The notes beneath the pieces were generated by a model that saw only the letters and a list, made by a program, of their open reading frames with translations, made no database searches and was not told the DNA's origin. Positions 11,287-21,176 of a DNA stretch of 64,000 nucleotides are shown here, in pieces (position 1 is the first letter of the stretch; the number at the start of each line of letters is the position of its first letter). The position numbers were made by a program, and so were the translations under genes. The DNA lies in assembly GCF_042477335.2 (NCBI RefSeq), contig NC_091251.1, positions 31,636,501-31,700,500 of the forward strand, written 5' to 3'. This DNA comes from Ovis canadensis. Its lineage: Eukaryota; Chordata; Mammalia; Artiodactyla; Bovidae.

Positions 11287-11482
11287 AAAGTGAAAGAGGC
11301 TTTGTGGTGTCCGGCTCTTTGAAACCCTCTTTGAAACTATACAGTCCATGGCATTCTCTTGGCCAGAATACTGGAGTGGGTAACCGTTCCCTTCTCCAGG
11401 CGATCTTCCCAACCCAGGGATCAAACCCAGGTCTCCCATACTGCAGGCGGATTATTTACCAGCTGAGCCACCAGGGAAGCCC
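11287..11482 (-). mobile_element. Bov-tA SINE
   Basis: Antisense, from AAAGTGAAAGAGGCTTTG to CAGCTGAGCCACCAGGGAAG. Confidence 0.88.
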
Positions 11483-11483
11483 A

Positions 11484-11578
11484 AGAATACAGGAATTGGT
11501 GGCCTATCCCTTCATCAGCGGATCTTCCTGACCCAGAAACCAAATCAGGGTCTCCTGCATTGCAGGCAGATTCTTTAA
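11484..11578 (-). mobile_element. Bov-tA SINE fragment
   Basis: A second, partial antisense copy directly abuts the first; only the middle and head region (GGATCTTCCTGACCCAG) remains. Confidence 0.8.
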
Positions 11579-11675
11579 ATACTCCCATTAAAGGACAAAG
11601 ACTCTCAAATTGAGCCCCCGCCCAAAAGCCTAAATGTTATTGTTAAGAGACCTTTTATTTTGCTTATTTATTTTT

Positions 11676-11751
11676 TGGTGCCTAGACAGGGACTTGAACC
11701 CTCAACCCTCAGATTAAAAGTCTGATGCTGTACCAGCTAAGCTACCCAGGC
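11676..11751 (-). pseudogene. tRNA-Lys(TTT) retropseudogene with retained CCA end
   Basis: Read on minus, this is a 73-nt tRNA body (start GCCTGGGTAGCTTAGCTGGT, anticodon loop CTTTTAA, T-arm GGTTCAAGTCC). It is followed directly by CCA (11678-11676) and an A-rich tail (RC of 11651-11675). The anticodon arm is identical to tRNA-Lys(TTT). The acceptor stem and D arm carry changes, and the discriminator is A where tRNA-Lys has G. TGTTAAGAGA at 11641-11650 and TGTTAAGAAA at 11752-11761 flank it as a target-site duplication. CCA is not gene-encoded in mammals, so a mature tRNA was reverse transcribed by LINE machinery. Confidence 0.88.
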
Positions 11752-12028
11752 TGTTAAGAAACATTTTAGATGAAGTCTGAAAGAATGTTCAGAGATGTAC
11801 CAGAAGAATGCTGACAAAAAGGGAGCAAGGACGGCATTTATTAACGTGAAAAGAACTCAAGACACACACAAAACTGAATGAAACAAAGATAAATATTTTT
11901 AATGATAAAAGGTACAACTCACAAAGAAGATAGAGATCAGAAACCATTAGACACCTAGCAACAAAGAAACAAATATACCTAAAGCAAAAATCAGAAGAAG
12001 TATAAGGGAAAAGAAAAAATTATAATCA

Positions 12029-12622
12029 TCAGTTCAGTTCAGTTGCTCAGTCGTGTCTGACTCTTTGCGACCCCATGAATCGCAGCACGCCAGGCCTCCC
12101 TGTCCATCACCAACTCCCGGAGTTCACTCAGACTCACGTCCATCAAGTCAGTGATGCCATCCAGCCATCTCATCCTCTATCGTCCCCTTCTCCTCCTGCC
12201 CCCAATCCCTCCCAGCATCAGAGTCTTTTCCAATGAGTCAACCCTTCGCATGAGGTGGCCAAAGTACTGGAATTTCAACTTCAGCATCATTCCCTCCAAA
12301 GAAATCCCAGGGCTGATATCCTTCAGAATGGACTGGTTGGATCTCCTTGCAGTCCAAGGGACTCTCAAGAGTCTTCTCCAACACCACAGTTCTAAAGCAT
12401 CAATTCTTCGGCACTCAGCCTTCTTCACAGTCCAACTCTCACATCCATACATGACTACTGGAAGAACCATAGCCTTGACTAGACGGACCTTAGTCGGCAA
12501 AGTAATATCTCTGCTTTTGAATATGCTTTCTAGGTTGGTCATAACTTTTCTTCCAAGGAGTAAGCGTCTTTTAATTTCATGGCTGCAGTCACCATCTGCA
12601 GTGATTTTGGAGCCCAAAATAG
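12029..12622 (-). mobile_element. BovB 3' part
   Basis: The 3' end CAGTTCAGTTCAGTTGCTCA is on the left. The frame encodes [23 protein letters not shown] with few defects, so it is a comparatively young copy. Confidence 0.93.
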
Positions 12623-13062
12623 TGAGACGTATTAACATTTCTCTGAGAATATTGTATCAAGTGCAGAAAAAAATAAGAATAAGAACATCTTGAATGATGT
12701 CATTAATAATTTAAATATAATAGATTTAGAATCTTATATTCTACACAAATATATAAAAATTTTGTATCTCATATGTAATTAGCTGTCCATAGGACATTTA
12801 GAAAAACTGGCAAAAATGTAAACATTACAAAAAGTAAAATTCTTTTTTTTTCTTACTCCAAGTTTTCCAACTCATTTTATTTTGTGGTGTTTTTTTCTTA
12901 CTCAGAGGTTTCCAACACATTTTATTTTGCAGTTTTCTTTTGAGGAGAATTCTTATAGGATAGGTTCTTTGACCATAATATATAAAAATTGAGGAGGAAA
13001 AACTCTAAACATGTAGATATATTTTTAAGATTCTAAATAATTCTCAGGCCAACTGTAAAAAC
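12623..13062. other. AT-rich intergenic with a local 44-bp duplication
   Basis: At about 12,851-12,940 two adjacent units share TTTCTTACTC and CATTTTATTTTG(T/C). Nothing else was recognised. Confidence 0.5.
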
Positions 13063-13067
13063 AAATA

Positions 13068-13470
13068 TGTGGTGTCCCAAAGACAAAAGAACAAGATGAA
13101 CAAGGAGGATCTTGGAATACAGGAAGAGAAAAAAAGCAGAACTTTATCGTCCTTCCCTCCCCCAGGTTGTTAACTATTGAAGAATCTTTAGGCTCTCCTG
13201 AGCAGTGTAACCTGTCTCCCCTCCTACCCCAAATAGGGAGAAGGTATTTGCTTTACTCTCCCCCCACCCAGTATACTATCTCACTCCTTGTACCTGGGCT
13301 ATAAAAATGGACCAAGGACCCATGTTCAACGTTGGCTCTCCCAGACTATCAGGAAGCCGGCCCACTGTGCCAGCGGTGACTCTCCCCTCCCTCACCCTAA
13401 TAAACTTTATTCTCCTTTGATTCTGCCTCATGTCTGGAATTCTTTTCCAACCCTGACATGGACCACAGCA
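13068..13470 (+). mobile_element. Solo LTR, probably class I endogenous retrovirus
   Basis: This 403-bp unit begins TGTGGTGTCC and ends CA, flanked by a 5-bp duplication AAATA (13063-13067 and 13471-13475). It contains CTATAAAAA near 13,299 and AATAAACTTTATT near 13,400, in the U3-R order expected of a plus-strand LTR. No internal region or second LTR is present, so the provirus has recombined to a solo LTR. It differs in sequence from the LTRs at 25.6-29.0 kb. Confidence 0.75.
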
Positions 13471-13519
13471 AAATACTCCTAGAAGCATATCAGAAGAAGA
13501 ATGTCTCCTGTCCAAACAT

Positions 13520-14060
13520 TTTATTACAGGAATGCAAAACTAGTTAAACAACAGAAAATGCATTAAGGCAATGTTTATATTAAGTAGCTTGAAAGAGAAG
13601 GACCATATTCTAGAAGTTAAGAAGGAAGTTGATATGGCTTTTCTAAATTAGACATCTTGATGAAACAGAAATAGAATGGAACTTCTTTAACAAGAAAATG
13701 AATGTACATATGAAACAAAAGGCAATAGAGTTTGTTCTTGAAAGTCAAGAGTAAGATAAGGATGCCACTATCCTTAATAAGACTGTTTAATCGATGAAAT
13801 AAGACACATTTTGTGAAGGAAGAGACAGAATTATCATTATTTGCAGATGATAACGATGTCTACTTAGAAAATTTGAGAATTATCCAACAAAACTATTAGA
13901 ATGAAAATAATTTCAGTCAAGACCTGATAAAAAATAAATAGAAAAAGAAAGCTTTTATATGTATATGTTAGCAATAACAAATTATGTATGAAATCAAATG
14001 GAAAATTTTGGTTCACAAAAGCAAGTAGGTTAATGTATGTGAAACACCTAGCACAGTTCC
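13520..14060 (+). mobile_element. Old LINE-1 ORF2 fragment (reverse transcriptase region)
   Basis: GAAAGTCAAGAGTAAGATAA, GGATGCCACTATC and then TTATTTGCAGATGATAACG correspond to the L1 RT stretch around the FADD motif. It is heavily decayed. Confidence 0.7.
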
Positions 14061-14169
14061 TAGTAGATAAGGTTATATGAATAATCTGTAACAATAAAAT
14101 ATTGACTAGAGGTGAAATTACCAAGACAAAAGATACATTTTAAGATTCTTGATTTTTAAAAATATGTAT

Positions 14170-14870
14170 CTAACTTTTTATTAAAGTATTTTCTGCATAT
14201 TAGAACTCTGGTGGTCAGTGTCTAGATCAAGACATAGAACATCTCCAGCACTCCCAAAGTCCCCTGCATGTCCCCTCTTGGTCCCTAGTCATTTTCCTCC
14301 CAAAGGTATCTCTTTTTTAAAAATTATTCTTGTAATAGAAGATTGATTTTTCTTTTTTTAATATTTATTAATTTATTCATTTGGCTGCACTGGATCTTAA
14401 TGGTGGCATGTGGGATCTTTAATCTTCCTTGCGACATGCGGGATCTTTAGTTGCAGCATGTAGGATTTTTTTCTTAATAGTGTCGGCATTTGAACTCTTA
14501 GTTGCGGCATGCAAGATCTAGTTCCCTGACCAGGGATCAAATCCGGAGCCCCCTGCATTGGGAGCATGGAGTCTTAGTCACTGGAGCACCAGGGATGTTC
14601 TGCCAGGATATTTCTGACTTCTGACCACACTGATTACTTTTGCTAGTTTTACACTTTATTTGAGTGGAATCATACCTATGTATCCTTTAAGTCTGGCTTC
14701 TTTTGCTCAGCATTACATTTATGAGATTTATTCATATTGCTCATGTGCTTGTAGATTACTCATATTGCTGTATAATGTTTCCCTGCATGAATTTACCATA
14801 CGTTTCCATTCTTCTACCCAACTACTAGTACTTTCCAGTTGGGGGCTATTATGAAAAGTACTAAAAAAAA
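14170..14870 (-). mobile_element. Old LINE-1 remnant, antisense, split by a SINE
   Basis: Two parts either side of the SINE at 14,345-14,600. GTCTAGATCAAGACATAGAAC and TTTGAGTGGAATCATACC are typical of antisense mammalian L1 3' sequence. Confidence 0.6.
14345..14600 (-). mobile_element. Long CHR-type SINE
   Basis: Antisense; ATTCATTTGGCTGCACTGG to GGAGCACCAGGGATG. Confidence 0.85.
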
Positions 14871-14960
14871 AAAGTACTACTGGGAGCACACACGACATGT
14901 ATGATGCCTGTCTTTTGGTAGACAGGAGGACAATTTCCCTTTCCATACCTACCCTACCCA

Positions 14961-15176
14961 TGGCTCCCCAGGTGGTGCAGTGGTAAAGAATCCGCCTGCC
15001 GATGCAGGAGATGCAGGAGATGCAGTTTCAGGCCTGGTCCAGAAGATCCTCTGGGGAAGGAAATGGCAATGCAGCCCAGTTTTCTTGCCTGGAAAATTCC
15101 ATGGACAGAGGAGCCTAGCGGGCTACACTACAGTCCATGGGGATGAAAAAAGCTGGACACAACTGAGTGACTGAGC
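14961..15176 (+). mobile_element. Bov-tA SINE
   Basis: Head GGCTCCCCAGGTGGTGCAGT, then the Bov-A unit ending GAGTGACTGAGCAC. There is a small tandem duplication of GATGCAGGA in the head. Confidence 0.88.
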
Positions 15177-15189
15177 ACACTCACACACT

Positions 15190-15860
15190 AGATTGAAAAG
15201 GGAATGTGCTGATTCCAGAGGATACTGCCAAGCAGTTTTTCAATGTGACTATACCAATTTACACACCAAAAGACACATATGAGAGTTCCAATTGCTACCC
15301 ATAGTTGCTGCTACTTTTTCATTTGAGCCATTCTGATGAAAGTGTAGTGTTATTCCATTATGGTTTTAATTTGGGTTTTCCTGATGACTAATGAAGTTGA
15401 GCTCCTTTTTATACGTTTATTGCCCATTTTGATATCTTGCAAAGCATCCGTTGCCATTTTCCTAGTAGGTTGCTTTCTTTCCTATTGATTTGTAAGAGGG
15501 TTTTTTTTTGTCTGCATCAAGCCTTAGTTGTGGCACACAGGCTCTTTCATTGTGGTGCATGCACTCTCTAGTTGTGGCTTAGTTGCACCGCGGCATGTAG
15601 GATCTTAGTTCCCTGACCAGGGATTGAACTCTCATCCCCTGCATTGCAAGGTGGATTCTTAAACACGACCAGCAGGGAAGTCCCTTGAAAGAGTTGTTAA
15701 TATATTCTTGCTACAAGCCCTTTGTTAGATATAAGAGTTGCAATATTTTACCCCACTCTGTGGATTGTCTTTTCACTCTCTCAATAGTATCTTCTGGTGA
15801 ATAGAAGTTCATAATTTCAGTATAATCTATCAAAATTTTCCTTTGTAGTTAACACTTTTT
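15190..15860 (-). mobile_element. Old LINE-1 remnant, antisense, split by a SINE
   Basis: AATTTGGGTTTTCCTGATGAC and ACTCTGTGGATTGTCTTTTC are recognisable antisense L1 sequence. Confidence 0.65.
15505..15685 (-). mobile_element. CHR-type SINE
   Basis: Antisense; GCATCAAGCCTTAGTTGTGG to GACCAGCAGGGAAGTCCC. Confidence 0.85.
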
Positions 15861-15986
15861 CATGTCTTGTTTTTTTCCAACCAAAATTGTTTTTTCAGTA
15901 CCATAAATTTATTTTAATATCTTTTTCTCTATGACTAAATTCACAGTGATAATAAAAGTAATGTGTTTTTCTGTTGTCAAGCTGGG

Positions 15987-16192
15987 TACGTGCTAAGTCC
16001 CTTCAGTTGTGTCTGACTCTTTGCAACCCCATGGACTGTAGCCAGTTTCCTCTGTCCATGGGATTCTCCAGGCCAGAATACCGGAGTGGGTTCCCATTTC
16101 CTTCTCCAGGGGACCTTCCCGACCCAGGGATCAAACCCACATCTCTTATATCTCCTGCATTGGCAGGCGGATTCTTTACCGCTGGCACCACC
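15987..16192 (-). mobile_element. Bov-tA SINE inside the NDUFAF6 retrocopy
   Basis: Flanked by diverged copies of the same stretch (TTGTCAAGCTGGG on the left, TTGATGCCAAGATGGG on the right). These are the target duplication taken from the pseudogene. Confidence 0.88.
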
Positions 16193-16495
16193 TTTGATGC
16201 CAAGATGGGTAGAATATGTTAAAATCCACCTATTGAATTTTCTTTAAATACTCCTCCAAAGCATCCTGATAAAAGGCAGGAAGTTTTCACTTTTGCTTTT
16301 GTGGAAGGACCCAGAATGCTTTAAGTGCAAATGTGCCTGGCTAGTAATGACATATATTATGTCTCTCACATTTTTATCATTGGTTCTTCTGTAGAAAGTT
16401 CTCTTGTGAAATACCACACGTTGTATTTATCAAACATGTGAATAGCCAAGGGAAGGAACATCATCCTTCTGCTACTGTGATAGCACATTGCTCTT

Positions 16496-16738
16496 TTTTT
16501 GTGTGATGCAGGGACTTCTCCTTGCAGTGGCTCCTCTTGTTCCCCAATATGGGGCTCTAGGGCACACAGGCTTCACTAGTTGTGGCACGAGTAGTAGCGG
16601 CTCCTGGGCTCTAGAGCACAATCTCAGTAGTTGTGGCATACAGGCTTCATTGCTCCATGACATGTGGGATCTTCCTGGACCAGGAGTCAGACCTGCATTG
16701 GCGGGGGGATTCTTTACCACTGAGCTTTTGAGAAGGCC
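16496..16738 (-). mobile_element. Long CHR-type SINE inside the NDUFAF6 retrocopy
   Basis: A 17-bp target duplication with three mismatches, at 16479-16495 (GATAGCACATTGCTCTT) and 16739-16755. The mismatches indicate an old insertion. Confidence 0.88.
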
Positions 16739-17474
16739 GATAGTACTTTGCTCTTAAGCATATGACAGTACCTTGTGCTTTTCCAGTGTAATTTGCAGCG
16801 TGATCTGCCCCGAGATTCTGTATACCCAGTATTTGCAGTGTTAAATAAAGAAGAGAGCTCTGTGTGTTTTCATCATAATTTTCCAGTTTCTACATATTAT
16901 TATGTAATTTGTCATCCAATTTTTTTCTTCTTCATCAGTGATTTTTAGAAGCCATTTTTGATCAGATTATGTCTTTTGACAGCAGCCTCCCATCCACTTT
17001 TCCCTCTCAGTGACCGGTGTGGGGGCCTGGTTTTCCATCCTTACTGGGGCTATGTGAAGTCAGTCTGGGGCCCAGAAACAGGGCCTGCTTTGCTGGTGTG
17101 CAGACCTTCCACAGCTCAATAGCCACAGACTGATGGGGTGGATTATCACAGTATATATAGTCCACAGTTTTGTTTTGTTTTTCAAAACTGCATTCGCATC
17201 AGTCCAATTGTTTTCTCAAAGACCGAGTCTTTAACCAGCCTGATCTAGTTCTGCGTTGAACTCACTCAGTGCGAGAGCAGAGCTCTGGGATTCTGCAGGG
17301 AGCAACAGGGAACATAAATAGCCATCGTGGTATTGTTTCCACAGCAGCTCCAGGTAGCAGCGGCCCATGCTCAATCCACTCGCTCCACTGGCCGCGGCCA
17401 TGCTCCCCTCGGGTCCCATGAGTCTGGAAGGTGGAGGTGGTAGCACACAGTGGGGATCCCAAATTGTTGCTGCT

Positions 17475-17586
17475 CTTTTTTTTTTTTTTTTTTGCTGCAC
17501 CTCATGGCATCTGGTTCCTAGACACCCGCCCCTTGCATTGGAAGCATGGAGTCCTAACCACTGGATCACCAGGCAAGTCCCCCAAA
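17475..17586 (-). mobile_element. CHR-type SINE, short
   Basis: A poly(T) run, then TTTGCTGCACCTCATGGCAT, to GGATCACCAGGCAAGTCCC. Confidence 0.85.
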
Positions 17587-17624
17587 CTGTTTCTTAAAGT
17601 AGGTGAATTGCAATGTACACAGTC

Positions 17625-17880
17625 ATTGTTGTTTCAGTCACTAAGTCGTGTCCGACTCTGCGACCCCATGGACTGCAGCGTGCCAGACTTCCCTGACTTT
17701 CACTATTTCCCAGAGCTTGCTCAAACTGATGTCTACTGAGTCAGTGATGCCATCCAACCATCTCATCCTCTGTCTCCCCTTTCTCTTCCTGCCCTCAATT
17801 TTTCCCAGCATCAGGGTCCTTTCCAATGAGTCGGCTCTTTGCGTCAGGTGGCCAAAGTATTGGAACTTCACCATCAGTCA
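17625..17880 (-). mobile_element. BovB 3' fragment
   Basis: Antisense, from TTTCAGTCACTAAGTCGTGT to the region encoding [18 protein letters not shown]. Confidence 0.88.
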
Positions 17881-18209
17881 TTAGATGTGAATAAATTCTT
17901 GTTTTGTCGTATTCATCCCAGGCTTTAGCAAGATCCCAGCTGGCCTGAACATCTTGCCTTTTGGTAGTACTGAGACTTGAATGGTGCCTGACTTAACTCT
18001 TTTACTAGCTAAAGAGTTGCATCATTTACCCAATCAGATACTGTTCATAAAATGCCCACCTTACATCAATAGCATCTCTTTGGTAATGTGCTTCTCCATG
18101 CCTACTTCTGGAGGGGCAAGAGGTGACACATTCTTTCCATTAACATATGTATTTCATGTCTCAGAGTGGCCTGTGCCAAGACTGTGCTTGAGGAATCTTG
18201 GAAAGACAG
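17881..18209. other. Intergenic, unassigned
   Basis: The minus strand has short coding-like stretches (for example DLAKAWDEYDKTR) interrupted by stops. They could belong to another old retrocopy, but I could not identify one. Confidence 0.3.
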
Positions 18210-18555
18210 TTCAAAAATAATAATAGATAGTACTTAGCAAGCACTTATTAATTGCTCAATATAGATAGTGTATTTATCATTAATATCAATATCCATCAAT
18301 AATAATATTTAGTGTGCAGTTATTAAGGCACTATGCTAAGAGCTTTGTGCGTATTATCCCATTTCATCTTCACAGTAATTCTATGAGGCAGGAAGGCTTT
18401 TTATCCCAGTTTTAGAGATGCAGGAACTGAAGTTCAGTGAGGTTAAGGAAATTTCCCCAAGGAACTTGGCCTGTAAGTGTTGGAGCTAAGTAAATGCCCA
18501 AACAGGATAGAGATGCAGGTCTGCCTATTCACAGCCTATATTAGCTCTCTGGTCA
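18210..18555 (+). repeat. MIR SINE
   Basis: A long, well-ordered copy: CACTATGCTAAGAGCTTTGT, CATCTTCACAGTAATTCTATG and GGCCTGTAAGTGTTGGAGC. Confidence 0.85.
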
Positions 18556-18667
18556 TACATGGTATCTAACAGACATGCTGTACAAGCCAGTTTGATGCAG
18601 CTGGAAAAGTCTTTCCTATAATCATGGCAGTAAGGTTAGAATATTCCAGCAATTAAAACTTCACAAA

Positions 18668-18985
18668 TCTACTCTCCCAAGTCGTCCCACCCTCCCCTTC
18701 TCCTTCTGCACCCACAAATCCGTTCTCTCCATCTGTGTCTCTATTCCTGCCCTCCAAACGGGTTAACCACTACTATGGATAAAATAGATAGTGGGAGGCT
18801 GCTGTTCAGGAGGGAGCTCAGCTCAGTGCTCCGTGATGACCTACAGGGGTGGGGTGGGAGGTAGGAGGGAGACTCAAGAGGGAGGGATATATGTTTACAT
18901 ATAGCTGATTCACTTTGTTGTACAGCAAAAACTAACACAACGTTGTAAAGCAATTATACTCTGACAAAAATAAATTAAAAGCTCT
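18668..18985 (+). mobile_element. Ruminant LINE-1 3' end with inverted 5' segment
   Basis: 18,771-18,985 is the sense L1 3' UTR (GAGCTCAGCTCAGTGCTC ... TTGTAAAGCAATTATACTC, then an A-rich tail). Immediately upstream, 18,668-18,765 is the normally preceding part of the same 3' UTR in inverted orientation. This is a twin-priming structure. Confidence 0.8.
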
Positions 18986-19183
18986 GAAAAAAACTTCACA
19001 ATACGATCGCATAGCATGGCATAAAAGACTCTTTGTGATGTACCCCCCACACCCAATAGAACCACTCTGCTTATAGTGCCTTCAGAACGTCATGATATTT
19101 GTGGCTTTCTGCCTTGAGACATACTATTCTGTTTCACGTGCCCTTCCACTCAATTATTTGTCAAATTCCTTTAAAATTCAGCT

Positions 19184-19932
19184 TCAGTTCAGTTCAGTCG
19201 CTGAGTCGTGTCCAACTCTTTGAGACTCCATGAATCGCAGCACGCCAGGCCTCCCTGTCCATCACCAACTCCCGGAGTTCACTCAGACTCACGTCCATTG
19301 AGTCAGTGATGCCATCCAGCCATCTCATCCTCTGTCATCCTCTTCTCCTCCTGCCCCCAATCCCTCCCAGCATCAGAGTCTTTTCCAATGAGTCAACCCT
19401 TCGCATGAGGTGGCCAAAGTACTGGAATTTCAACTTCAGCATCATTCCCTCCAAAGAAATCCCAGGGCTGATATCCTTCAGAATGGACTGGTTGGATCTC
19501 CTTGCAGTCCAAGGGACTCTCAAGAGTCTTCTCCAACACCACAGTTCAAAAGCATCAGTTCTTTGGCACTCAGCTTTCTTTACAGTCCAACTCTCACATC
19601 CATACATGACCACTGGAAAAACCAGAGCCTTGACTAGACAGACCTTTGTTGGCAAAGTAATGTCTCTGCTTTTGAATATGCTATCTAGGTTGGTCATAAC
19701 TTTTCTTCCAAGGAGTAAGCATCTTTTAATTTCATGGCTGCAATTACCATCTGTTCTGTTATCAACAACCAGTCTGTTGTTCCATGTCCAGTTCCAACTG
19801 TTGCTTCCTGACCTCCATACAGATTTCTCAAGAGGCAGGTCAGATGGTCTGGTATTCCAATCTCTCTCAGAATTTTCCACAGTTTATTGTGATCCACACA
19901 GTCAAAGGCTTTGGCATAGTCAATAAAGCAGA
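19184..19932 (-). mobile_element. BovB 3' segment (inverted relative to the adjacent 5' segment)
   Basis: The 3' terminus is at the left. The ORF end runs to about 19,745, then jumps (deleting several hundred bp of RT) to the part encoding DYAKAFDCVDHNKLWKILR. Confidence 0.9.
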
Positions 19933-20366
19933 AACTCAGATGACCATTATATCTACTACTGTAGGCAAGAATCCTTTAGAAGAAATGGAGTAGCCATCAT
20001 GGTCAACAAAAGAGTCCAAAATGCAGTACTCTGATGCAATCTCAAAAACGACAGAATGATCTCTGTTCATTTCCAAGGCAAACCATTCAATATCACAGTA
20101 ATCCAAGTCTATGCCCCAACCAGTGACGCTGAAGAGGCTGAAGTTCAACAGTTCTATGAAGACCTACAAGACCTTTTAGAACTAACACCCGAAAAAGATG
20201 TCCTTTTCATTAAAGGGGACTGGAATGCAAAAGTAGGATGTCAAGAAACACCTGGAATAACAGGCAAATTTGGCCTTGGAATATGGAATGAAGCAGGGCA
20301 AAGATTAATAGAGTTTTGCCAAGAAAATGCACTGGTCATAGCAAACACTCTCTTCCAATCCATCTA
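19933..20366 (+). mobile_element. BovB endonuclease segment, 5' part in opposite orientation
   Basis: The open frame VHFQGKPFNITVIQVYAPTS ... FIKGDWNAKVGCQE is the APE-type endonuclease of BovB. It abuts the minus-strand 3' segment head to head. Confidence 0.92.
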
Positions 20367-20447
20367 AACCTCCATCTAAACATCTAAATTTTCCTTAATT
20401 TCCCTCTGATGGCATTAACTCTTCTGTTCTCTGTATCAACCTCTTGC

Positions 20448-20640
20448 GTGCATGCTAGGTTGCTTCAGTCATGTCTGACTCTTTGCAGCCCTGTGGACTA
20501 TAGCCCACCAGGCTCCTCTATCCATGGGATTCTCCAGGCAAGAATACTGAAATGAGTGGTCATGCCCTCCTTCAGGGGATCTTCCCAACCCACAGATCAA
20601 ACCCCTGTCTCTTACACCTCCTGCATTGTAGGCAGGGTAG
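20448..20640 (-). mobile_element. Bov-tA SINE
   Basis: Antisense; CTAGGTTGCTTCAGTCATGT to CTCCTGCATTGTAGGCAGGG. Confidence 0.88.
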
Positions 20641-20736
20641 CTCAGCTGGTAAATAAAGAATCCGCCTGTGATGCAGGAGACCCCAGTTTGATTCCTGGGT
20701 TGGGAAGATCCCCTAGAGAAGGGATAGGCTGCCCAT
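20636..20736 (+). mobile_element. Bov-tA SINE, truncated
   Basis: Only the tRNA head and first part remain (GGTAGCTCAGCTGGTAAA ... GGGATAGGCTGCCC). Confidence 0.82.
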
Positions 20737-20742
20737 TTCTTG

Positions 20743-20935
20743 GGCTTCCCTGGTGGCTCAGCTAGTGAAGAATCTACCTGCAATGCGGGAGACCTAGGTT
20801 TGATCCCTGGGTTGGGAAGATCCCCTGGATAAGGGAAAGGCTTACCTACTCCAGTATTCTGGCCTGTAGAATCCCATGGATTGTATAGTCCATGGGGTTG
20901 CGAATGTAACTGAACGACGTTCACTTTACTAGAGG
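20743..20935 (+). mobile_element. Bov-tA SINE
   Basis: Head GGCTTCCCTGGTGGCTCAGC and a Bov-A unit with a shortened end. Confidence 0.88.
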
Positions 20936-20969
20936 GGCTGATGGGCTTCCTAGATAGGGCACTACTGGT

Positions 20970-21171
20970 AAAGAAGTGAAGTGAAAGTTGCTCAGTCTTG
21001 TTCAACTCTTTGCAACCCCATGGACTATACAGTCCTTGGAATTATCCAGGCCAGAATACTGGAGTGGGTAGCCTTTCCCTTTGCCAGGGGATCTTCCCAA
21101 ACCAGGGATTGAACCCAGGTCTCCTGCATTGCAGGTGGATTATTTACCAACTGAGCTAGCTGGGAAGCCCC
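20970..21171 (-). mobile_element. Bov-tA SINE
   Basis: Antisense; AAGTTGCTCAGTCTTGTTCA to GAGCTAGCTGGGAAGCCCC. It is the fourth SINE in 730 bp. Confidence 0.9.
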
Positions 21172-21176
21172 TCTAC

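Larger units (their letters stand above)
15914..17460 (-). pseudogene. NDUFAF6: NDUFAF6 processed pseudogene (retrocopy), split by two SINEs
   Basis: Minus-strand pieces in several frames match the mitochondrial complex I assembly factor NDUFAF6. In order they are YLELLWKQ/GYLCSLLLPAES (17.3 kb), [16 protein letters not shown] and [16 protein letters not shown] (17.2-17.1 kb), AVKRHNL (16.98 kb), [15 protein letters not shown] (16.85 kb), [20 protein letters not shown] (16.35 kb), and a C-terminal remnant ending in TAA at 15916-15914. Exons are joined without introns, so it is a retrocopy. There are stops and frameshifts throughout, and SINEs at 15987-16192 and 16496-16738 interrupt it. About 120 nt of extra sequence separates IELWK from AVKRHNL. 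It is non-coding now. The protein matches were recognised from memory of the family. Confidence 0.85.

Noticed and set aside
17881-18209. Possible second retrocopy on minus next to the NDUFAF6 copy
   Set aside because: Short coding-like words only, broken by stops, and no parent gene recognised.
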